Shown: in pieces, positions 50,501 through 63,625 of the stretch
Position numbering within the stretch: position 1 is the stretch's first letter
Layout: every line of letters begins with the position of its first letter
Origin: Triops longicaudatus
Taxonomy: Eukaryota; Arthropoda; Branchiopoda; Notostraca; Triopsidae
Direction of reading: 5' to 3'
NCBI GenBank assembly: GCA_022885665.1
Contig: JAGQDJ010000627.1
Span: 62,001-126,000, forward strand
DNA: 64,000 bases
The notes under the pieces: model-generated
What the model was told of the DNA's origin: nothing
Seen by the model: the letters and a program-made list of their open reading frames with translations, nothing else
The model's database searches: none
Program-made: the position numbers and the translations under genes

Positions 50501-53500
50501 CGTAAAGCTGGTAATGCATACGACAGGAAACATGCACATATGGGCATGGGCGCACGAAGACTTAACTTGGTTTCCGTGGAAAAGTTTTATGGCTCAAACT
50601 TAGCTCTACCCAACTGCTTTCGCTTTTCCTCCACATTCGTCTCTCTATTTTTGATTATGCTTCGACTGCAGTGCTTTTAAATTGGTTAGAATTAAGGCAG
50701 CTTTATGGAAGCTGATACGTCACTGAGCCCAAAGCAGATTCGTCCTATTAACTTCCTAGGACACAAGAGCCTAATATCGTCGTTTTTCGGTGGCTTGCGA
50801 GAAGAGCTAACGCGTTAGGATTTGCCGAAGTGGGACAAGCCAACTGGGCGATATGTCGCATAAGTTGATCAGATTCTAAAAGCTAATTGTGCACGTCGTA
50901 TAACTTAGTGTTTCAATTGCTTCCAAGGAATTCCGTGGTATGCCCCAAACCCCCTCCATTTTCTCCATTCACTATCTGGGGGAGAATGGCTACAAGTACT
51001 GGGATAGAAGTGCTTGAAGTACCGGGGAGAAATAAGAAAGAAACAGCAGTCTTTTCGCTTGTAGGACAAGTTTTCGGGGGAAGAAAGTTTGAGTGAGACA
51101 TTAGGTGCTATACAAGTGTAATGCTGAAAAATATGCACGCCATTTTAAAGGACACAGCGGCACTATTAACCCTAAAAGGGGTACTGTGTGTTTAATTAAG
51201 ATGGATGCTGTGGCCTGTCGGGTGTCTAAATGGCGTTACTTTGTATGAATAAGAGCACAGCGAGCAACAAACTTCGGTTTGGTTGTAACACATATATAGC
51301 AAACTAATCCATTACCGTTGATAATGCAGTCACATTTGAGCCCCGCTGCTTTCTCGGGCTATCAATTCTCATTAAACAGCAATCTCCTTACATGCATTTT
51401 TTTGAGCTAGTTAGGCAGATAAAACTCTTCCTGAAAGATGAATATCCAGGATGAAACATTACATGATTCGCTGTTTCGTCTACGTTCTGTTTCGAATTCG
51501 ACGCACAGCAAACAGTATGCTTAAATTCTTTATACACCTTTTGTGAATTCTGTTCTCTTTTTCATGAAAAACAACGGAAAAACGCGAAGATTCACTGAAT
51601 TCTAACATGCACGTGGTATAAGTGCATATCTCCAGTACACGGCAACTGAAACATATGCTAGAAATGTAGGAAAGTTTTTAAAAAAAATGTAGTCGACAAC
51701 CTTTTAGTGCATTCCGCGAATGTTGCTGGTGCGCTTAACGATGCTTCTGAAGGAGTTCCTAGTTTGTATGACTATTTGGCTCTTTTTTTAATCGTTCTTT
51801 TTCTGTATTGCTTGCCTAAGCATGACGGTTTCGGTATAATACAAGTTCACTAAGCTGGTAGGAGTTATGCGATTTCAATTAAGTGAGCTTGAAGGAGCAG
51901 TTGTCGCTAAGCAGGAGGAAACTCGCGGGAGCAAAAAGGCACTGTTTTAGAGTGGAAATGAGAACGAACAGGTTGTGCATCTTTGACCTTTTCCCTTTCT
52001 TGTGCAGGCAGCAACGAGCACCAACTTAAATATTAAGCCGTCGCGCACTCTAGCGTCGTTAGTGTCGTGTTGAATGTTCCTCTCACCTAAGCGTGTAACG
52101 CGTATGTAATCGCAGACGTAGTTAGTCATATTAAGTTAGGTGGAAAAAGTGGGGCAAAAATAATAAAAAAAATACGAAAGAGAGAAGATTTAGCGTTGTC
52201 TTGTCGCTCTTTTCTATTTCTGCGCTCAGTTTGAGCAAACCGCTTGTCCGCTGTCGTGGTTCAGTGTCAAGAAAGCAATTCATGCAAGTCGTTTCGTGTG
52301 TTTCACCTGGGGACTTAAGTTACGTCTCTTGGATCACGCTAGGAGCCGTGCAAAGGCGAAATGCGTGGTCTGATTGGCCGCAATCAAGCTCTTCTACGGA
52401 GCCAAGGAATTACTGGACCCACCAGCACAAGGCGGATAATTGCTGTAATGAGGAATTTATTGAGAATCAGACAGTAGATCAGGCTTGACTTCCGAGTTTG
52501 TACCTTGAGCTTGTTACTCTCTCCTGAGACGAAATAGGGCAGCAAACAGTACCCCGTTGTATACTTGCAGTCATGAAGGAAAAGACTTCAATCTTGCAAA
52601 GCAGAAAGTTTTTCAAAACGTCCGTGTTTAAGCTTATGGGGTAAAGAATTTCATCTTCTCGTTTGCAAGTGCTCACAGTAGGAGCCAATCATCAGCGAGC
52701 AGCGAGGGTTCGAATTCCTGGCAGACCAGGAATGGAAGACGAAGTATTCTTATGGTAAAACCGCTAGGGAGTTACAAGAATATTGTCATATTTCACCTTT
52801 ATAGGCTGCTTTGCGGGAGTAGCGCTCCCAAAGAATCGAACGTTTTTTGGGTCTGGTTATGGAAAGCAAACCGCGGGGTTGAGAGAGCTGTGTCTTGAAA
52901 AAACAGGGACAGTGGGTAAGTTTTTTCTTGTTGGAGTGTATCTGAAAGATTAAATAAAAAATGGATACCTTTTACTGTGTGAAGCTCCGTGTTGGTACGT
53001 TTAGGAAGCGACACCAATTTTCATAAACGAAGTTTGCTTAGTGACAGTATCATGTAAAAAGCAGAGGGGGGATTCGTGCTTGACGTCAGTCTTCCTTTAA
53101 ATAAGGTAATTGTTGCTGTAATGAAACAGAAACTGGGTTGGGAGCTTGAAAACCGTGGACTAATTGAGCTCGCTTTTCAAGAGAGAGGTGATAGCAACAA
53201 TAAAAAAGACGCAGGGAAATGCGTTTTGGGGGGAGAAGCTTTTCTTTTGTTTGTTGCCAGCTCTTCCCTGGTTGTTTTGCTGCTGAGCTTTAACTTGGAA
53301 AATAAAATATTCTCTTCCCTTTGATATTAGTGATTAAAACGCGCCTCCCTTTTTTACTTTCACTTCCTTGAAAGTTTCAGTTGCCTGCTCGCACGTTTGG
53401 TTGGATTTTTTTTTGTCTTGGCTTTATTTGTTGGGTATTATTTTTTTTAGAAGGGTGCTCTCTGCTCGCATGGCCAGGAGAAAAAAGGGAGTTGGCTTGC

Positions 53501-54012
53501 CAGGGTAGTGTTTTGTTTTAGGTAGTGGTGTTTTTTCAGCGTGAACGGACACCATATTCTCTGACATGGCTTTTGGCCGCAAATCCGCCAAGCCCAGGAA
53601 ATGTGAGCGTTTCGTGTCACGATCCGGTACTTGGTTCACTTGCAAGTGTTGGGCAACACAAGATGGTCGGTAGTTTCACAATACCGCTGGTATTTCACTG
53701 GTTTAGGGTTCATTTCCCTACAACGCGCCTGGATGGAAATTCTGTGCAATTGCTGCGTACCTTTAAAGGAGTTTCTTTGAACAGTAGAATTTTCTTGTCT
53801 AACGCAAGAATAGCGTTGCTTAAAGCACTTAAAACTTGTCTTTTTTCTTCGTCTTGTTATCCGGTCTTGATTGTAAACCAGCTTTCATTTTTTCAAAATT
53901 TCTCCTAGATTTCCCTTCAGTTCTCAGCTTCTGAAAAAGCTCCGAAGCTCATTTTCTGTTTGAGTTCTATTGCTGAGTTTTCAGGTCACTAATTTAGCAG
54001 AAATACGTAATA

Positions 54013-54080
54013 ATTCACTCGAATCTCGCTATAACGAACCCACTGAGAACAGAAAAGCTTGTTCAACAATATCCTAAGTT
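54013..54080. repeat. Left-end fragment of the CAGTA...TACTG family
   Basis: TCGAATCTCGCTATAACGAAC followed by CTGAGAACAGAAAAG, then AACAATATCC. These correspond to the left terminus and the GGACCAGAAA motif of the fuller copies. No right end is visible. Confidence 0.5.
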
Positions 54081-54164
54081 GAAAATGAAAAAAATTACAC
54101 TTTGAAATATTATTAGCTTCTTAAGTACTTGCCTTTCTTATTAGTAACGATGCAAGAATAGGAG

Positions 54165-54432
54165 CCCGTTTATCCGGCCATTGCTGACCATCAACATGTT
54201 TGACAAGTCGTATTGCGCGAACCTGCTTTCTACTGCGTATCCTAGGGTAGTTCGCCCGTTTATCCGGCCTCGCTTCAACCAGCTATTGCCGACCGTCAAG
54301 ATACTTGGCAACATGTATTGCGCAATTTTATTTTTTTAAAATTTTTTTTTTTTGCGAATTCTAACACTTCGCGTAGCGAGCTATTTTTTAACCGACCTGA
54401 TGTAAAATCGCATAGCAGCCGGATAAGTAGGC
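54165..54432. repeat. TTTATCCGG-type repeat: two direct copies and one inverted end
   Basis: CCCGTTTATCCGGCC occurs at 54165-54179 and 54255-54269. Each is followed by related sequence (TTGC-GACC-TCAA...) and closes with TATTGCGC (ends 54218 and 54323). An inverted version, GCAGCCGGATAAGTAGGC, lies at 54415-54432. This arrangement suggests nested or tandem small DNA-transposon termini, loosely like the TTATCCG theme of pogo/Tigger elements. Confidence 0.5.
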
Positions 54433-57400
54433 TTCTTTTGTGCAGTGATAGCTTCGATATTGCAGGTATTCCTGTACCGCGTATGGGCCAATGGAACTAG
54501 AAATTCGCCCGAGGCCCATGCAATCTTTTACCTTCTTGTTATACGTCTGCGATAATAGGAACCTGTAAGCGTGTAGGCAACATGCTGATATTTCGCTGGG
54601 GTTCGTAAACAAGTGTAGGGTAGACTTTCCTTTTTTAGCCTTCTCCGGTGTGTATATTGGCTGAGTGTTGCCATTGTATGTGAATAGCGTAATTATCTGT
54701 TTTTCCTCTGACTTGGTCTTTCTTTCACTATCTCTTTTCATTCCCTCATCCCACCCTCCCTTTCTTTACCATCCCCTCCACCCGACTCACTTTCGGCAGA
54801 CTAGCGTTCACTCACTCCAGTTTGCTCGGAACTCTCCTAACTTCCGTCTCGGCTAATTGGCCGCATAAAGTTGCCTTTCACTATGCCATCAGGAAGAAAA
54901 AACAAAGTAAACCCCTAGAGCGAAATAGGAAAGCTCGGAATGAAAAGATTACCAAATAACAAGCCAGCCGGTATTGCTGTGCGGAGGTTAAAGCTAGTTT
55001 GCAAGAAAATTGCTACCTGGGGAGCACTCGGGACAGTTTGGAAATAGGAAATATTAGCAGAATTACAAGAGCGTGGACTTTTAACCGTTAAGAGGTGCAA
55101 TACAGTATTACTCTCCCTTGTTGGAGGTGGTCTGGGAGAAAATTCGTAGAAACGGTTCAAATACTGCGCAGTAATAAGCTGGCGTGCCTGTGATAGCGCT
55201 TGCTAATTGGAATGTATGTAAAATTCCCTGAGTGAGATATAGCACCCGTTTACGGAGTGGGAGGGCGTGTGGTATACAACGGACATCTTTCTCACGTTGG
55301 TGAGCGTTTTTCCGATGTTGGTTAAAAGGCTTGCTTCATCTCATCGTTGGGAAACCTTCCATAATACCTGGAGTTATATCCTTCCCACGTCAAGGGGAAA
55401 AAAGTGTCCCAAGGTAATAGTGCTTACGCCGCGAACATTGCTATTGTATGAGCCAGGTTTGGTTAAAGGTTGAGAAGCACGCGAGCGTGATATGCATGGA
55501 AATCTCGGACGGAAAAACCTCAAAGAGTTTGTATTGTCTGTTAGTGGAAGGAACATACCGCAGCTTCTTCGGGCTTATCGCGGAGTACCCAGCAAGCAAG
55601 AGCATGTAAACGGGAGAAGGGCAAGTTGGGAAGTCAAACTCTTGGAGCAGAAGGCTATAGAGACCGAAACAAACTTTAGTCGACGGGTTAGAATACGCTC
55701 TTCAGTCCGGATGGGTTAGTCGGCTGGAGGGTAAGTGGGAAAACAAGCGTGGCAAGCCAAGTAACTTCAGGTTAGCTCCCAAGTTTCCACCACGGGCAAT
55801 CTGGTTGGACAAAAGAGGCAGAAACAGACTGTACGGACAACAAGACGAAGATATAATACCAAAATAGCAAGACGGACGAGACTGGACCCGGGTTCGTGGG
55901 GTTGCAAGTTTTCGACTGCACCCACTTGTCATTTTAAGTCGGATGGGGACCTAAATGTCACCCAAATGACGGGTATTTCCCTGCCTGGTTGCTTGTCAGT
56001 GTAGCATAGATAAGATCTTGAGTATATACCAATAGTGGAGCCTGGGTCCAACGGACCAAGATGAAAGTTGAGCCGGTTTTACGTTGTATTTTACTCATTT
56101 GTTTAAAGTAGAGTATAAAGTACTATCACCTTCGTGTTTGAATGCTGGTGTTCTAGCTACGTCAGTTATGGTGCACACAACTTTTAGAATTTTGTAGAAA
56201 TAAAATATAAGGACATCGTTTCATCTGTGAAAGTAGATCAGTTATGGTGATAAATAGTATAGGCTGAATCAAGTCAAATAAAAACGCTAGTTAGAGGTAT
56301 ATTACAAAATTGCCATAAGCTTAAATTTTCAGACGTGATTTGACAAAAAGTATCTAACCGTTTTTCTTTAAACACTGAAATAAAAAATAGGCCTAGTGCA
56401 TCAGTTTTCCGTAAATTAAAAAAGTAGCAAATATTCTATCATAATTTACAAAGTTAATAAAAGCTTTTCGAAGAAAAACTCACACTGCTACTGCAAGTGT
56501 CTCCAACAGAAATATTACTGTCAAAACAATTTTCTTTATTTTTTTACCACTTTTACTATATGATTTCTGAAAATGTTCCGTGTTATTCTCCCCATTAGGG
56601 CTTTGTGTATACCGTGGCCAATTAACTTCTCAGCTTCTAGTATAATTTTTGCGATTTATTTTCGTTATTTAAAAATTTCCTTTTTTTATTTGAGTTCCGC
56701 AAATACTAGCGGAATATATATTTCTTTCAAGGTTCAATAGCACGTACTATTGAGTTTTCCGACTCTCTGTGGGAGTTTTGCTTCTCGGGTCATTCCGCGT
56801 AACAAAAATCGTAATGGCATCCTCAGTGTGCTTCAAAACTCAGCTTCTTATCTCAAGTGGCTTAGAAAGTTGAGCCGCATCATCATTTTTTTCCTGGTCC
56901 ACTTCGATTTCTGTATTAAGGCCTTCGGGCTCATTTCTTCCGTGTTCAGATAGAATTGGGTCCAGAAGCAGTGACAGTTGCGTGACGCAGCCGTAGGCCT
57001 AGGAACGCGACCGCTGAAATGTGCTGCCCGCCTTTAATATAAATAAAGACTGTCTACACATCACAGTACGAGACGTTTGCAACCTATTCAGTTAAAAAAC
57101 ATATATAAAAGCGCGCAAATCAAGATATTATTGTTAAATGAATATTCTATTGTAAATATATTATTAAGCTAAAAAAATATATTTCTTCTCTGACCATCTC
57201 GAGTGTACGTATTCCGTAAACGCCCATGAAGGAATACAGAGAAGAGGGGCACTTACGCAGAATAATGCTAATGGGATAGTTCTTAAACGATTTATTGTGA
57301 AAGGGCAATAAAATTGGCCATTATGAAATTTTTTGTAGGAAACCAATTCAGTAAGAGTAAGACATTTAGCTACGGAAAAAAGTTGTTTTGCAAAAAGATA

Positions 57401-58596
57401 AATTGCTGCGTCTCAGAAGCTTGGCAGGATTGTCTTTACTAAAGCTTTTCTGCCGCCAGATTTGCACTTTGAGTTGTCTGCCCGGCGATGTTCTAGTCAA
57501 TGTATTTTTGGATTGATTAAAGCATCATTGCTTGATGGGGCGCGATCTGGATAATGGAAATTCGGATAATCGAGCGTTCTGCCGGGCATGCACTCAGCCT
57601 CGAGTTGTTGCGCGAAAGCTTGGCGATCGGTGGATATATGCACGGAGCACGTCTATGTGTTCCCTGGAGCCCAATTTGGAAAAAAAAGTATGCAAATGAA
57701 AGAAGGGTCGTTATTAAAAGCCTGGGCTGCAGTCCTGCTCCCCTAGCCTGATTTCCCTTGTGGTAAATTTGGGCAAAGAAATGCCGCCGGGGGTGTCAAT
57801 TAATCTCGCATTTTTGACCCGCCCTTGAAATTCTCCTATGCCTTTCAACTTTAATCAGTTGCCTAGCCTGTGCGAGTCTGGTGTAGTCTTTCAATCTTGC
57901 CTCTTAAAGTGAGGGAGAAGTAGAAAAGAGGACAATGGAGGAAGGGGGAGCCACTCTTTGTTTTACCTTGTTCTTGCTTGATAATAAACTATAATTTTCG
58001 TGCAGAGCAAAATATATGCACAAGGCCCCTGCGTGCACACTGGTGTGGTGTGTGTCGTTACCCTTACTCTTTGTCCTTATACACGCCCTGCTGGGCTCTT
58101 CTAATGTATTGCTGCAGGCTACACCTTTGTCGTAATTGCTTATGCTGGCCGTGTATTGCACACAGCATGTTGGGAACGGGAATTCAAGCCTTATCTGGCC
58201 CTTTCAATCATCTGGGCCTTGTGCTTCTAATGAACTAGGACAGCAAATAGCGGGGGAATATCAACCGCGTCCCAACCCCTTTCTCCAAAAGGCCCCGCCC
58301 TTGTTTAGGGTACTGGCAATGTTGTCGTACGAATAATTGTCACTACAGCACGCCAAACAAAGCAAGTTCAAAAACTTATCCTTCCGGAGAACAATACTAA
58401 AGACAGTCCAATGCTATTTTTCTTCCAATCCACCATGTATTCCGTGTGGGAACCTCGCGTTAATCTTCAGTAATGTCTTTATTAATTCTTTTCATTTTAA
58501 CATTATTGGACGAATTTTTATAGATTTAAAATGCAGCTTTTTAACTTGATTTTTTTTTAAAAAACAGTATAAAAAATAATATGGTTGTAATATAAA

Positions 58597-58772
58597 TGTA
58601 TTGAATCTCGATGTAATGAATCTCCTCGGGAAGTGGAACTGTTAAGTATATCGGAAAACTCGTTATATCAGAAGGTTTTCTTTACAATTACATAACTTAA
58701 TAACTTGTCCATTATAGGCTACAGTTTGTTGTACAAGGGTTCGTTATAACGAGACATTCCTACCTACCGTGT
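58597..58772. repeat. CAGTA...TACTG-family element, degenerate two-ended copy
   Basis: The left part is TTGAATCTCGATGTAATGAATC, with TATATCGGAAAACTCGTTATATC inside. The right end is GGGTTCGTTATAACGAGACA, the inverse of the left. About 175 bp and non-coding. Confidence 0.6.
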
Positions 58773-60010
58773 GTCGAATTCAATTTTGAGAATATCTAAA
58801 AAACTATATTGGAATTTTTCTCTTTTGTTTACTGTATTTCTTATTTCGTTCCGGTTCTCTTTTTATTGCCCTTTTTGCAACCTCGGAAAGTTTACTGTTG
58901 CAAATATCCGCAAAAATTAATAACAAGGAAGGGTTCTTGGAAGTAAAGGGGATTTTTGTAATATGTGCTGTATTTACGAGTTAATTAAGGCGTCCTAAGC
59001 GTAGCTAGTTTCTTTCGGGACATTTCTGCAGATTGGCTGTCAAGTATTTCTTGTGTTTTTTCCCCCAACCAGGCAAACTTGTAGCTACAACGCTGAGAGC
59101 GTAATCTGTGATCAGCTTATTGGATTTGTTTTCCTTTTTTTCGAAAAAAAAACGTGGTTTTCTTTTAAGTCTCTTGACCGTGTACTTGACCCGAATCAGA
59201 ACCTAATTCTCATCTTCTTTGAGTGCTAACCTCGGATTTGGGAAAGAGTAACACGTGTTACTTTAAAAGACTCTTTTACTTGCCTCCGTTTTTGCTTTAG
59301 AAAGATAACTTGTCGCTATTGCTGGCATGCACTAGCCAACGTGTGCTGCAGATCGTAAACCTTAGGTTAGAATTTCTGTTAAGCTCGATGAAACCTCCAT
59401 ATTTCCAGCAATTGTTTCGGTGCCGCGCATACAACGTACTCCCCCTCGTCAAACGAGTCAAATTTAGCAGAAGGGCGATAAAAAAAGCAGTGGATTGTAT
59501 TGTTGAAACTAGAAAAAATGTTATTTCTTCCACTTCTCCCCTTCGCTAAAGCACTGTTGGGATTGTGATCGAAGCCAAACTGGTCTTCATCAGATGAAAC
59601 AGGAGAACTTGGGGATTAAATTGTGTAACTCTAAGCCAGTTGTGTATGCAGAGAAAAAAAGTGATCTTTGGACTGTGACCTCTCGGGATTTTCGGGGAGG
59701 GCGCATGAGCGGTGATTGAAGTCGAACGAGTAAGTTCCTGTATGCAACAATATTGACACCCTTCGTCGATACATGACTTGACTGCAGTCAGGGTCCCAGC
59801 GAGGGCACCAGTGCCTTGATGTTTCGGGAAAGTAGCTTTATTGGAATGCATTTAGAAGAGAGTGTATATCTACACACAAGACAGGAAGAAGGAAGAGAGA
59901 ATCGTAAAACGAAACTTCATTAGAGGAGAAAGACCCTCACCAACAATTGCAACCTTTCTTTTTTTCCCTTGAGCTCGGGACGGTTTGCGTTGTCGGTAGA
60001 GGGGGTGAAA

Positions 60011-60026
60011 GGGAGGGGGGGGGGGG
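60011..60026. repeat. G-run (GGGA followed by 12 G)
   Basis: A homopurine run on the plus strand with further GGGG just upstream (60001-60005). It could form a G-quadruplex and is a likely site of sequencing or replication slippage. Confidence 0.9.
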
Positions 60027-63000
60027 AAGGAGAATCCTAGGACCAGCTCAGTGCTAGGCCAACCATAGTGTCATTCCAAGCATAGCAATTCCTGGTAAAC
60101 TGTTTCTTGTAATTGTCCTTGTAATAGTCCACGCCAGAGAAAAAGAAACGTGACAATGTGTCAGAAACAAATTGCCTTTCTCTGTACGCTCTCTTCGGTC
60201 CGTCTCCCCTTTATGCACACTTGTCCTATCCTGGGCAATACAGAGCGGTCATTTTGAACTCCACCGCCTCCACTAGCCCCAGGCTACAAAGTTCACTTGT
60301 AATGGCCTAAGTGGCGGTCCGGAAGAAAAGCCAATAAAAAAAGCTTTTCGGGGGGACAGGAAAAGTCGTCGCCAGATATAGCGGCACGTGAGAAACTTGC
60401 AGGTCCTCAAGGCAGGATAAGAAGTCGTTTAGGTGTCGAAGTTCACTACCGAGAGCCATGACGAGCCGTAGCTTCGCACCTCGTCCGCGGAAGACGAGCA
60501 CAAAACCTAAAGCCCATTCAAAGATCGCGTATGGGAGAAAAACCTGGAGTTAACCCGGAGTGTTTTTTTCCTTGGCAGACGAGTTCGGACTTGACCCTCC
60601 TGGCCAAGAATAGCACTACCGTGTAGGCCCCAAAGGGGCATAGTCTTGCAGGACCTCATCAAACGACGCGCAGAAATGGACTTGCGAGACAGGAAAGGCA
60701 CGTTCCGAATTCGAGATGACCCTATGAACTTGGATTTCGAACAGGAAAGGAAGCAAAAATCCCCCCAGCATCCCTACCCAAAGGCAACTAACGGAGAGTG
60801 TCATTCGACTCCGAAAGACTTCGGGTATCGTTTTTGCTCCGTGCTAACCGAAAACCCCATCACTATAATTTTGAACAGGTCTTTTCAAAATACTCGCAAG
60901 TCGAATTCAGTAATCCACATGAGAGTATTCGCAAAAACTTCTTTTAGTTTCGTATCGTTGTGTATTCTACCCATGGTCCTCGAATGACCATCATTACTGG
61001 CTTTTAGGTCTTAAAAATCACTAGGAAGAATTGAAAACAAAATGCTCTCCTTTCGCGAACTCTTGTGTAACGATCTGTCGGTTATATTAGACGAGTTTCG
61101 AAGTTATTTTTTTTTTTTTTTGCTCGTTTAGTAATTTAGCTTTCGTACTGGTGAAAAAATTGCTTATTTTCACATTTTTGTCCACGTTGGCGTTCATTAA
61201 ATGTTACCTAGGGTTGCTTTAGAGGTTGAGAGTGGGAAAAAAACTCTCGGTTCTGTATTTCTGACCCTCTTTTTTCGGGTTTTTCCACTCTTGCTTGGAG
61301 AGATACCGGTGGTAACCTCGTGGAGCTTGTCATTTTTGTGATGACTGATGGTAGGTAAAAATTAAACAAAAAAGTCACGATTTCCTATTTTTTCAAAGTA
61401 CGGTATTGGATGAAGTTGATGGCAAGCGTCGTGAAATAGTTGGGAACTTGCACGACATGTCAGCTCGGATAGCGAGGCTTATGAAGAACGAAATCGTCTG
61501 GTACAAGCTCGATGAAAAAGTGTTTAAAAACTGCCTTAGGCATAAACTAACTTGAAGCCCGGGATATGTTATAGATTTTGGCATTTGATGTGGATTAGTA
61601 TGACTGAATCGCATGCACAAAAGTGGCATTATCCCTTCTTTGACCCAAGCTCGAGCCGCTTTTACCTGATGTAAGACCGGCATCATTGGTATAACTGCCT
61701 TGGAAGAAGCCTCCCCGGGTTCATTTTCCCCTCTCTTTTCCTACCGCTTGCATAAAACGTTCGCTTTCGTGAGAAACGCTCATAGAAGGAAGGTTTGCTC
61801 AGTAAAAATATTGCCATCTGGCCAGTCCCTTAAATGTATTATCGATAACATGTATTAGCGTGCCTTCGACTTCAGAGGTGTGAAACATCTTTTCTGTTGA
61901 CGCTTTTTTTGTTTGCTTGGGTAAGCCATGGCATTAAAAAAAAGGACAGTGTGTATCATCAGTCCGGTTTCCCTTCCACTTTGTATTGATTGCTCCATGA
62001 AAGCAGAGTAAACCCCTTTTGCCCAGTAAAGCTAAAACGAGCTTCTTTCTGAATCCACCTAAAAAGCTTCGCTAGTGGAAGATGTGCTGTGCGGTTTCGC
62101 TCATTTCCTAAGTAGAAAATTCATTTTAATCGTTACACACGCGGGTGTTTGAGATGAGCTCTTCCGTAACTAACAAAATGTGTTGCATATTTCAGTCACC
62201 CGTTAATTAGAATCCTTGCGTTGGGTAAACGGAGCTTAACAGGTTGTGAAATTTACAGACTTAACAGACTTTTTTTTTCTCTTGTGTAAATCGCGTTGTC
62301 GGGCCTAAAGCGAGGTTTCTTGTGGTGTTGTGCGAACAATCTGGAATTCGAGTTTGTTTACATGGGATTCTCCTTAACCAGACTGGGTTGCATGCTTAAT
62401 CGTAGTAGTATTGGCTCATTTTACCTTCTTGTCTGCTCCAGTTGCCACATCTTAACCGCATTAGCTCAGAGCTATGGTTGAATTTCGAATGTCTGATAAA
62501 CTACAGCTGGAGCTCTCAACCGCGAAAATCGTCGGACGAAAGTGACGTTGGGGTGAAGGATCGTGCGGCCGAGTCTTGGAAGAGATGTATGCGTATGAAA
62601 GGCCTGTCAAGCAGCTGGCTGTTGCGGCACGCGGGAAGCGTTATGGAGGATAGTGTAATTGAATTAGACACCGTGACTAAACCACGCAATATATGGGTCC
62701 TAGTTAATCTCATTACCTCTGAGTATTTGGCACTAGACTTTGATGCTTATCCGCGGGGAAAAAAGTTTCTCAATCCAAAAGAAACATGCCGAAAAATTTC
62801 AATAGCTCACTGGTTCGGGTGAGCTGACCAAGCGTGGAATCTCCGTAAATTGCGGCGTTCCTTGTTTCCCCAATTTTTCTTGTCCGGTTTTATTGTGAGG
62901 AAATTGAGTTTGGATAGTGGTTTGGGGATGGGTTGATGAGAGGTAAAGAGACGTTACGACGGGTTGAAGCATCAGGTTGCTAGATTGCCAATAAATCCCC

Positions 63001-63222
63001 CCTGAGCTTCCTGCGGCCCTTTGGCTCTCATAGTTTTCTCCCTTCTTTCGCCATACGCGCCGATTCCAAAGCCTTTCATAGGCCAAGTTCCCTCAAAGCT
63101 GTGAGTTCCTATGGAACCGATCATTGAAACGGGATATCTAAGTTTACTCTTTGAAATTATTTGTCGTTTTTGGTAACTTTTTCAGATAACTCAGTTCTAC
63201 ACAACGATTACTTCAAGTTTGT

Positions 63223-63425
63223 GCAGTAAAATCACTTTACAACGAAACTCTGAGGACCAGAAAAGTCTTCTGTGTATCCAAAGTTTGTTGTATCAGATAT
63301 TTTCCCTTCCAGTTACATAACTCGTGACAGTCAACATCAGTATGATATTTGATTATATTCTGTACACTATAGCTGACCACACATTTATTACATTTCGTAT
63401 TAAAAGGGTTAGTTATAGTGAGCTT
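63223..63425. repeat. CAGTA...TACTG-family element, degenerate copy
   Basis: The left end is CAGTAAAATCACTTTACAACG then CTGAGGACCAGAAAAG, then GTATCCAAAGTTTG. It contains the internal block TTACATAACTCGTGACAG. The right side has GTTAGTTATAGTGAGC, matching the inverted terminus poorly. Confidence 0.55.
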
Positions 63426-63443
63426 TTTTCTTTCTTTTTCAAA

Positions 63444-63524
63444 TTTATTATTATTATCATTATTATTATTTTTTATTTTTTTTATTATTAGTATTTATTA
63501 TTATTTTATTATTATTATTTATTA

Positions 63525-63558
<34 letters not shown>

Positions 63559-63578
63559 TATTTTATTATTATTATTAT

Positions 63579-63620
<42 letters not shown>
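63444..63620. repeat. Compound (ATT)n-(AGT)n microsatellite
   Basis: Interrupted ATT/TTA repeats (63444 to about 63579) switch abruptly to about 14 pure AGT triplets (to 63620). Confidence 0.97.

Positions 63621-63625
<5 letters not shown>

Noticed and set aside
50104..50547. 147-residue minus-strand frame
   Set aside because: No signal peptide, domain or conserved motif, and no promoter or splice support.
50821..50860. Frame reading E-V-G-Q-A-N-W-A, close to the E-V-K-V-N-W-A expected after TIAR RRM1
   Set aside because: It has one extra residue and no good acceptor, and the following sequence does not continue as TIAR. A chance match.
52690..52735. GGTTCGAATTCC resembles a tRNA B box
   Set aside because: The T-stem pairs at only 4 of 5 positions (one a wobble), there is no A box at the right distance, and no acceptor stem can be formed around it.
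55492..55719. Charged 75-residue frame in the last intron
   Set aside because: Looks protein-like by composition, but I found no convincing splice sites or homology; weaker than the block at 60646.
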